Assembly: GCA_947178045.1 (NCBI GenBank)
Contig: CAMWWR010000086.1
Span: 1 to 7,418 of the forward strand
DNA: 7,418 bases
Direction: 5' to 3'
Source of the DNA: an uncultured Clostridia bacterium
GTDB lineage: Bacteria; Bacillota; Clostridia; Lachnospirales; Lachnospiraceae
Part shown: piece after piece, positions 1-4,982 of the stretch
How positions within the stretch are numbered: the first letter of the stretch is position 1
Layout of the letters: each line of letters opens with the position of its first letter
Translations under genes and position numbers: made by a program
Notes under the pieces: model-generated
Seen by the model: the letters and a program-made list of their open reading frames with translations, nothing else
What the model was told of the DNA's origin: nothing
Databases searched by the model: none

Positions 1-459
1 CCTGTGACACTGGCCGCGGCCGCGGCGGTGTGCGCGGCAGCCGGGCTTGTATTCAGCCTTTTGCGGCGGCGGATCCTCGCTGTTCTTGTATCTGCGGCGG
101 CCTGCCTCTGGCTTTTGCTGCCGGTGTACACGGACCGGAGCGTGCTGAGGGCGGAGGCCGGATTTTACCTGATTGCGGCCGGTTTTTTTGTCTGCATTGC
201 GGTCAATCTTGCAGCGGTGCTGAAGCAGCGCTCGATGGATGCGATGTTCCTGCTGCGCTGCTTCTGCACCATGCTGTTTATGGCGGCCGTTGTCCAAATG
301 CTGCTTGGGACAGTCTGGTGCGTCGTTATGATCGCGAACGGAAAGGGTTTCTGGTATTATTTTGTGCCGCGCGCCATCAAGAGCCTGATCCAGCTGCCGT
401 TTAATACCGTGCTTGCGTACTATGTGATACGGGCGCTGAAGCGGCTGCGGCTTGAGTGA
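1..459 (+). CDS. Small polytopic membrane protein, 5'-truncated; possible ECF transporter S component
   Basis: The frame is open from the left edge to a TGA at 457-459. A GTG at 4 gives 151 residues, but there is no room to see a ribosome binding site and the frame continues past the edge, so the true start may lie outside. About five hydrophobic segments are visible, at residues 2-20, 24-41, 53-74, 87-111 and 126-145. A basic RRR turn lies between the first two, and the C-terminal tail is basic (RALKRLRLE). The last third, with LGTVW near 102-106 and RAIKSLIQLPFNTVLAYYVIRAL near 123-145 (broken here only by my reading, the key residues being R123, K126, L131, P132 and Y139), resembles the C-terminal helices of FolT-like ECF S components. 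Those often end in an RxxKxxxxLP pattern. That family assignment is inference from a short motif. It would mean capture of a vitamin or other small molecule in the membrane, together with a shared energising module encoded elsewhere. The gene does not appear linked to the opp operon. It could equally be an unrelated small membrane protein. Confidence 0.7.
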   Translation, partial: PVTLAAAAAVCAAAGLVFSLLRRRILAVLVSAAACLWLLLPVYTDRSVLRAEAGFYLIAAGFFVCIAVNLAAVLKQRSMDAMFLLRCFCTMLFMAAVVQMLLGTVWCVVMIANGKGFWYYFVPRAIKSLIQLPFNTVLAYYVIRALKRLRLE

Positions 460-469
460 AGAGAGCGGG

Positions 470-519
470 GCCGCGAGCGGCTACATACAGATTTGCAAAA
501 GAATATACCGCTTCGCGGC
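470..519. terminator. GC-rich imperfect inverted repeat after the membrane-protein gene
   Basis: Eleven nucleotides at 470-480 (GCCGCGAGCGG) pair with 508-519 (CCGCTTCGCGGC), leaving one bulged T at 512. The stem has 11 bp and the loop is 27 nt. A smaller alternative is CCGC-TTC-GCGG at 508-518. It begins 11 nt after the stop codon of the left gene, where a terminator would be expected, and lies between that gene and the possible convergent minus-strand gene. There is no T-tract on either strand directly after the stem, so it is not a textbook intrinsic terminator. It may be a 3'-end stabilising structure or a Rho-dependent end. Confidence 0.35.
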
Positions 520-567
520 TTAAATCCGGTGAGGAAAACGCTTTAAACAGTGTTCCGTTTTGCTCTC

Positions 568-855
568 TCACAGCACCAGCAGCGGAATCCGCTCGCGGCC
601 CGCGTAGTCGGCACAGAAGATGAGCAGCCGCCGGCGGCTGCCGGGTGGCAGAAGAGAGAGCCCCTCAAGCTGGAGGAGGCTGCAGCCGTCCATGAGGGAG
701 CGGAGCAGGCCAAGGCAGCAGCGCTGCCGGTTTTTTCCGGCGCGGTATGGGAAACAGGCAACATGGCAGCAATGCAGCGTTCCGCCGCTGCAGCGGACCT
801 GAAAATAAGGCTTTGCATCCTTGCGGAAAATGCGGATATGGCAAACAGACGGCAT
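568..855 (-). CDS. Possible small Cys/Arg-rich protein, function unknown
   Basis: An ATG at 855 reading leftward gives 95 residues, ending at a TGA at 570-568. Its start is supported by AGGTG (863-867 on the complement) spaced 7 nt from the ATG. The codons used resemble those of the confirmed genes, with many CGC, CTG, CTC, TGC, GGC and TTC. The product starts MPSVCHIRIF and ends in a hydrophobic tail (ERIPLLVL). It is rich in Cys (nine) and Arg, with several scattered Cys pairs, and shows no signal peptide or domain I recognise. The gene would converge on the membrane-protein gene at its left and diverge from oppA at its right. Against it: the exact codon-register antisense frame (550-921, plus strand) is also open, and that frame has more purines at first codon positions. 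Cys/Arg-rich products are also common among spurious frames in GC-rich DNA. I see no convincing promoter for it. It may be a real orphan, a decayed gene or an accident. Confidence 0.3.
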   Translation of the reverse strand: MPSVCHIRIFRKDAKPYFQVRCSGGTLHCCHVACFPYRAGKNRQRCCLGLLRSLMDGCSLLQLEGLSLLPPGSRRRLLIFCADYAGRERIPLLVL

Positions 856-862
856 GGCAAAA

Positions 863-867
863 CACCT
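863..867 (-). promoter_or_regulatory. Ribosome binding site of the minus-strand small ORF
   Basis: The complement reads AGGTG, seven nucleotides before the ATG at 855. This is the main positive evidence that the small minus-strand frame is translated, and it selects ATG 855 over the TTG of a different frame at 860. Confidence 0.35.
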
Positions 868-971
868 GATCTTTTCCTTTTGAAATACAGTTTATGTAAA
901 AAACGGGAAAAAGTCCGCTAAAATGCTGCGTAATAAAATAGTTTTTTGTAGGAAACCTCTTGACAATTCGA

Positions 972-1003
972 CAATTATCATGTAACCTTGTACATGTTAA
1001 TTG
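972..1003. promoter_or_regulatory. 32-bp imperfect palindrome, probable operator of the opp operon
   Basis: The arms CAATTATCATGTA (972-984) and TACATGTTAATTG (991-1003) are reverse complements at 12 of 13 positions, separated by 6 nt. The inner CATGTA-N6-TACATG is perfect. The right arm enters the -35 box of the oppA promoter (1001-1006), so a bound dimer would be expected to compete with RNA polymerase. The centre (TGTAACCTTGTACA) resembles a CcpA/LacI-type cre half by half but lacks the usual central CG, so I do not assign it to CcpA. It does not match the CodY box. The regulator is unknown. In RNA from an upstream start it could also fold into a hairpin. Confidence 0.6.
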
Positions 1004-1028
1004 ACACACAGCATAAATTGCATAAAAT
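1001..1028 (+). promoter_or_regulatory. Sigma-A type promoter for oppA
   Basis: A perfect -35 hexamer TTGACA (1001-1006) is followed after 16 nt by TAAAAT (1023-1028), one mismatch from TATAAT. Transcription would start near 1035, giving a leader of about 115 nt before oppA. A second TTGACA lies 41 bp upstream, at 960-965, but has only a poor -10 (TAACCT, 983-988) at 17 nt spacing, so it is a weak or accessory candidate. Confidence 0.7.
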
Positions 1029-1149
1029 GACAGGGGTTACGCATAAAGGGGTGAGTAAGTAATTACTTGTTCCTTTTTTGCTAACGGCGGTTATTTAAAG
1101 CAGTAAAGCGGCATAGTGTGTTAAGAATCTAACAGGAGGAGACAATTAT
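1029..1149 (+). promoter_or_regulatory. oppA leader with short palindrome and strong ribosome binding site
   Basis: The untranslated leader holds a perfect 12-bp palindrome, AAGTAATTACTT (1057-1068). The heptamer GCATAAA occurs three times around the promoter and leader start, at 1011, 1020 and 1041. A consensus AGGAGG (1134-1139) stands 10 nt before the oppA ATG. I recognise no riboswitch or T-box signature. The palindrome could be a second operator, since several MarR-type regulators bind sites of this general form, but that is only a possibility. Confidence 0.45.
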
Positions 1150-3819
1150 ATGAGGAAATTTGCATCGAAGAAAGTCCTTGCAGTTTCGCTTGCTACGGCG
1201 ATGGCAGTGTCCATGGTCGGCTGCGGCGACAAGGGCAATTCGGAGCAGGATCCGTCCTCGACGCCGGTACCTACCCAGGGCACGTCGGGCGATGATAAGA
1301 AGGATGCGACTCCGGTTCCGACACAGGCCCCTTCCACGGGGGATGAGACGACGCCTACGAACGCGCCGGATGAGACCACCCCGGGCGCGGAGGTGACGCC
1401 GGATCCGGTGGCTGATCTTGGAGAGCTGACCGGTGTGGCGGGTAATTACACCTGGAAAGCCGCAGTCGGCACGCTGGCTTCCTACTGGAATCCGCACGAT
1501 TATCAGACGGAGACAGACAGCTATCCGCTCGACTATATTATGAGCGGCCTGTACGAGTTCATCTACAATGACGCGCTGAACCCAGTTGAGGGCAAGGACC
1601 CTTACATGGGCTATGTGATCCGCCCGGAGATGGCAGCGGAGATGCCGGTTGACGTGACGGAGGAGGTTAAGACGGCGCATCCGGAGTTTGGTATCCCGGC
1701 GAGTGCGACGGCGGGCTATGCCTACCGGATTGCACTGAACCCGAATGCACGCTGGGAGGACGGCACCCCGATCAATGCCGACACCTATGTATACTCCATG
1801 AGGGCTCTGCTTGACCCGAAGATGAAGAATTACCGCGCGAGCGATTATATGGACGGAAATTTCGCGATCGCGAACGCAAAGAACTATTACTATCAGGGCA
1901 CGGATATCTACACCAACGGCAAGACCGCACAGGAGTGGCTGGACGAGGGTGTTTCCCAGGCGGATATCCTAGTGGATATGAGCTTCTGGGGAATTTCTGC
2001 TGCGGACGGCTCGCAGTACGGGAGCGCTGCCGACGATACGATGATCCGGGATCCTGCGATACCGGAGGGTGAGGACGAGGATTATGTATCCGCGAAATAC
2101 ATCTATGAGACCTACCTTGGACCGAACGGCCCTTATGCAGGCAGCGGTTATGATTCGCAGTATCTCTATGTAATCACGGGTACATGGGACGAGAATTACC
2201 CGGTGGAGAATGTCGGCATCTTCAAGAACGGCGATTATGAGATTACGATCGTTCTGAACAAGGCGCTGGCCGGCTTCAACCTGCTCTACAGCCTTTCCGG
2301 CAACTGGATCGTCTATGAGCCGTACTACGAGGCATGCAAGTCGAAGATCGGCGATACCGACGCATGGTCCACGACCTACTGCACAAGCGTGGAGACGACG
2401 ATGAGCTACGGCCCGTACAAGATGGTAGCGTTCCAGTCCGACAAGTCCATGCGGTTTGAGAGGAACGAGAACTGGTACGGTTATTCCGACGGAAAGCATG
2501 TTTACCAGGATCCGACCGACGGTCAGATCTATCCGATGTACCAGACGACGGCGATCGATACGCAGGTGGTAGCGGAGGCGTCCACGAGCAAGCTGATGTT
2601 CCTGAAGGGATATCTGATGGGCTATGGTCTGCAGGCGGACGATTTCACCGAGTACCGCAACAGCGAGTACTGCTACGCTACCCCGAGAGCCTCGACCTAC
2701 TTCTTTATTTTCAACGGTTATCTTGAGGTAATCAAGAACCGCGAGGCGGCGGAAGACTTTGACAAGACGAAGTATGATCTCGAGACGCTGACGCTCCAGT
2801 CCTTCCGCAAGGCGGTGGCGGTAACCTATGACAAGGAAGCGCTCTGCACGGCGATCAATCCGTCCCGCTCCGGCGGCTACGGCCTGATCGGCACCACCTA
2901 TATCTATGATCCGGAGACCGGCGCGAGATACCGCGATACGCCTCAGGCAAAGAGGGCGCTCTGCGATTTCTACAGCGTGGATGTCAGCAAGTTTGCGAGC
3001 CTTGACGAGGCGGCTGCTTCGATCACCGGCTATGACGCGGTTGCAGCGAAGGCGCTCTACACCCAGGCGTTCAACGAGGCTCTGGAGAAGGGCTATATCA
3101 CCGATGCGGACAATGACGGCATCTCCGACCAGACGCTTCGGATCACCTATTCCGCAAGTGTGGTTGATTCTTTTATCACGAAGACGCTGGATTATCTGAA
3201 CGAGAAGATGAACGAGGTGACGGCGGGCACACCGTTTGAGGGCAAGGTTGTCTTTGAGGCATCCGCTCCTCTGGGCGATCCGGGCTGGTCGGATAACATC
3301 AAGGCGGGCCTTACCGACACCGTGCTTTCCGGCTGGAATGGTTCGCTGCTCAATCCGTTCAGTCTCACCGAGCTCTATACGGATCCGCTCAGGCAGTACG
3401 ACGCAAAGTGGTTTGACTCCACGGGCGTATCCCTTGAGCTTGAGCTGAATACGGCAAGCATCGGTGCGCCGGCGCAGGTAGAGAAGGTGACAATGAACCT
3501 GCAGCAGTGGTCCAAGGCACTGCAGGGCGATACGATCCAGGTGGGCGGCAAGGCTTACAACTTCGGCGAGGGTATTGCGGATGTTGATACGAGACTTGAG
3601 ATTCTCTCCCAGATCGAGCGCGCCGTGCTCAATACCTATGACTATATTCCGATGATCCAGGACGGCAGTATGGCTCTGCTCTCGCAGCAGGTATACTATG
3701 TAATCGAGGAATACAATCCGATCCTCGGCCGCGGCGGCATCGCTTATACAAAGTACAACTACGATGACGCTGAGTGGGCGGACTATGTCAAGTCGCAGGG
3801 CGGAGAGCTCAGGTACTAA
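1150..3819 (+). CDS. oppA: Peptide ABC transporter substrate-binding lipoprotein (family 5 SBP, enlarged)
   Basis: The extracellular receptor of an Opp/Dpp-type importer, predicted to bind peptides and deliver them to OppBC. The 889-residue product starts with a basic n-region, a hydrophobic stretch (9-23) and a lipobox ending MVGC, so Cys25 should be lipidated. Residues 26 to about 95 are a Thr/Pro/Asp/Gly-rich, probably disordered tether with TPVPTQ and DETTP each twice. The family 5 binding domain follows: NPHDYQT near 114-120, the hallmark RWEDGTPINADTYVYSM near 201-217, MSYGPYKM near 418-425, and a DxDxDG loop (D652-D660) that often marks the second lobe in this family. At 889 residues it is about 300 longer than typical OppA or DppA; the extra length is in the tether and in spacers, for example residues 240-350. 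The start is fixed by AGGAGG 10 nt upstream. It is the first gene of the operon and the spacer after it may keep its mRNA in excess. Substrate class beyond peptide-like is unknown. Confidence 0.9.
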   Translation: MRKFASKKVLAVSLATAMAVSMVGCGDKGNSEQDPSSTPVPTQGTSGDDKKDATPVPTQAPSTGDETTPTNAPDETTPGAEVTPDPVADLGELTGVAGNYTWKAAVGTLASYWNPHDYQTETDSYPLDYIMSGLYEFIYNDALNPVEGKDPYMGYVIRPEMAAEMPVDVTEEVKTAHPEFGIPASATAGYAYRIALNPNARWEDGTPINADTYVYSMRALLDPKMKNYRASDYMDGNFAIANAKNYYYQGTDIYTNGKTAQEWLDEGVSQADILVDMSFWGISAADGSQYGSAADDTMIRDPAIPEGEDEDYVSAKYIYETYLGPNGPYAGSGYDSQYLYVITGTWDENYPVENVGIFKNGDYEITIVLNKALAGFNLLYSLSGNWIVYEPYYEACKSKIGDTDAWSTTYCTSVETTMSYGPYKMVAFQSDKSMRFERNENWYGYSDGKHVYQDPTDGQIYPMYQTTAIDTQVVAEASTSKLMFLKGYLMGYGLQADDFTEYRNSEYCYATPRASTYFFIFNGYLEVIKNREAAEDFDKTKYDLETLTLQSFRKAVAVTYDKEALCTAINPSRSGGYGLIGTTYIYDPETGARYRDTPQAKRALCDFYSVDVSKFASLDEAAASITGYDAVAAKALYTQAFNEALEKGYITDADNDGISDQTLRITYSASVVDSFITKTLDYLNEKMNEVTAGTPFEGKVVFEASAPLGDPGWSDNIKAGLTDTVLSGWNGSLLNPFSLTELYTDPLRQYDAKWFDSTGVSLELELNTASIGAPAQVEKVTMNLQQWSKALQGDTIQVGGKAYNFGEGIADVDTRLEILSQIERAVLNTYDYIPMIQDGSMALLSQQVYYVIEEYNPILGRGGIAYTKYNYDDAEWADYVKSQGGELRY

Positions 3820-3852
3820 ATCAAACGGGCCTGCATGAAAAGCGTGCGGCTG

Positions 3853-3902
3853 TAACCGTTCATCCGTGGGAGGGCCGCGCCCTCCCACGGTTTGCGCGGT
3901 TA
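3853..3902 (+). terminator. Strong intercistronic stem-loop after oppA
   Basis: CCGTGGGAGGG (3864-3874) pairs perfectly with CCCTCCCACGG (3880-3890) around CCGCG, and a twelfth pair is possible. An outer helix, TAACCG (3853-3858) with CGGTTA (3897-3902), encloses it. Only TTT follows the inner stem; a T-rich tract comes later, at 3912-3917. This is a leaky terminator or an mRNA-protecting structure. It fits the common design in which the binding protein is made in excess over the permeases, as inferred from position. It does not exclude full termination followed by a separate promoter for oppB. Confidence 0.65.
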
Positions 3903-3927
3903 AAATATTATATTTTTGTGCCGTTAT

Positions 3928-3988
3928 GAAAGTTTTTCAAAAGAAAATTTTTGTTCCGGGAATCTTTTTTTGAAAAGCTTTCTCCCGG
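3928..3988 (+). repeat. AT-rich hairpin with a competing alternative fold before oppB
   Basis: GAAAGTTTTTCAAAA (3928-3942) pairs with TTTTGAAAAGCTTTC (3968-3982), 15 bp in RNA with one G-U pair. A second inverted repeat, CCGGGA (3956-3961) with TCCCGG (3983-3988), encloses a small CTTTT/AAAAG hairpin (3964-3968 with 3973-3977). The second fold reuses bases of the first, so the two are mutually exclusive. It ends 12 nt before the oppB ribosome binding site. It may be a regulatory switch or a copy of a dispersed palindromic repeat. Confidence 0.55.
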
Positions 3989-4000
3989 CACAGTGGGACT

Positions 4001-4005
4001 GGAGG
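4001..4005 (+). promoter_or_regulatory. Ribosome binding site that sets the oppB start
   Basis: GGAGG stands 5 nt before the ATG at 4011. The frame is also open upstream to a TTG at 3951, but that TTG has no ribosome binding site, lies within the hairpin region and would add a hydrophilic, non-conserved 20-residue extension. Confidence 0.75.
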
Positions 4006-4010
4006 ATGCG

Positions 4011-4964
4011 ATGGTTAAATATGCATTGAAAAGATTTGCGCTCATGCTGATGACCCTGTTCATCATTACGGCGATCTGCTTTGTGCTGATCCGCCTGCTC
4101 CCGCCGGTGCAGCTCCCGCTGGGGGATCCGCATACGGAGGTTGTTGAAGCGCGCAGGGAGGCGTTGGGCTACAACCGGCCGATACTGGTGCAGTTCGGTC
4201 TTTATCTGAAGGCGATTTTCACCCGCGGGGACTGGGGCATCAGCGATAAGCTTTATCTCGGGCAGGATGTGCTGAAGCTCTTTATCAGCAAGCTGCCGGC
4301 GACGATGCTCGTCAATCTGTACTCAATTATTTTCAGTATCCCGATCGGCATTGCTCTCGGCGTATTTGCCGCGCTGAAGAAAAATACCTGGATTGACCAC
4401 GCAATTTCCACCCTGACAATGGTCGTGATCTCGGTACCGTCCTTTGTCTACGCGTTTTTGCTCCAGTATTTTCTATCTTATAAGATCAGCCTTTTCCCGT
4501 TCCTGATGAAGGGCGGGACGGACTATTTTTCCTGGTCGATGTTCGTGAGTATGCTGCCGGCGGTCATGTCCCTCTCCTTCGGTTCGATTGCGGGCTTTAC
4601 CCGCACGACCCGCGCGGAGCTGACCGAGGTGCTGACGAGCGAATTTATGCTTCTCGCAAGGACGAAGGGCCTGACAAAACGCCAGGCGACTGTCCGCCAC
4701 GCCTTTAAAAACTGTATGGTCGTGATCGTGCCGGCGATTTTCGGCAGCTTTGTCGGCATTCTGGGCGGTTCGTTCATCATCGAGAAAATCTTTTCCGTTC
4801 CGGGCGTCGGCAGCCTGTACATCAATTCCATCAACGGCAGGGACTATCCGCTGTTTATGATGCTGACCGTATTCTACACGACGATCGGTCTGGCGAGCGG
4901 CATTGTGGTGGACATCAGCTATGGTTTTATTGACCCGCGCATCCGCATGGGCTCGAAAAAGTAG
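4011..4964 (+). CDS. oppB: Peptide ABC transporter permease OppB
   Basis: One of the two integral membrane subunits forming the translocation path of the importer. The 317-residue product is of normal size. TM1 (about 10-30) starts after the typical MVKYALKRF and is followed by the usual external segment with LGYNRPILVQF (52-62) and GDWGIS (73-78). Further membrane segments lie near 98-120, 132-155, 174-197, 235-257 and 281-304. The cytoplasmic EAA loop that docks onto the ATPase is clear at 211-234 (EFMLLARTKGLTKRQATVRH and on). The IIEKIFSVPGVGSLY stretch (256-270) and the FIDPRIR end (307-312) are also standard for OppB/DppB. ATG 4011 is preferred over an upstream TTG because GGAGG lies just before it. 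It is 191 nt downstream of oppA across a structured spacer, and 18 nt upstream of oppC. Confidence 0.92.
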   Translation: MVKYALKRFALMLMTLFIITAICFVLIRLLPPVQLPLGDPHTEVVEARREALGYNRPILVQFGLYLKAIFTRGDWGISDKLYLGQDVLKLFISKLPATMLVNLYSIIFSIPIGIALGVFAALKKNTWIDHAISTLTMVVISVPSFVYAFLLQYFLSYKISLFPFLMKGGTDYFSWSMFVSMLPAVMSLSFGSIAGFTRTTRAELTEVLTSEFMLLARTKGLTKRQATVRHAFKNCMVVIVPAIFGSFVGILGGSFIIEKIFSVPGVGSLYINSINGRDYPLFMMLTVFYTTIGLASGIVVDISYGFIDPRIRMGSKK

Positions 4965-4975
4965 AGGAGGGAGGG
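4965..4975 (+). promoter_or_regulatory. Double ribosome binding site of oppC
   Basis: AGGAGG (4965-4970) directly follows the oppB stop codon and overlaps a second GGAGGG (4970-4975), 12 and about 7 nt from the ATG at 4983. The tight 18-nt gap suggests translational coupling to oppB. Confidence 0.75.
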
Positions 4976-4982
4976 AATTCAG

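Noticed and set aside
550..921. Plus-strand 123-codon frame starting with GTG
   Set aside because: Ala/Gln/Glu-rich product without recognisable features. The nearest purine-rich stretch is about 14 nt from the GTG, too far for a good ribosome binding site. Kept only as a competing interpretation of the minus-strand frame.
985..996. CcpA cre site in the promoter palindrome
   Set aside because: The centre lacks the conserved CG of cre sites and the symmetry extends much further than a cre, so a different regulator is more likely.
1051..1080. Leader terminator or attenuator (palindrome followed by a run of six T)
   Set aside because: The palindrome has no room for a real loop. The resulting stem is about 4 AT-rich pairs, too weak for an intrinsic terminator.
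1969..3888. 639-codon open frame on the minus strand
   Set aside because: It lies entirely opposite oppA, which has clear family motifs, a lipobox and a ribosome binding site. Its product is Arg/Leu/Val-rich low-quality sequence without recognisable domains. It is a by-product of the codon bias of oppA.
3951..4010. Upstream TTG start for oppB adding 20 residues
   Set aside because: No ribosome binding site, lies in the hairpin region, and the extension is unlike the usual OppB N-terminus, whereas ATG 4011 has GGAGG just upstream and begins directly before TM1.
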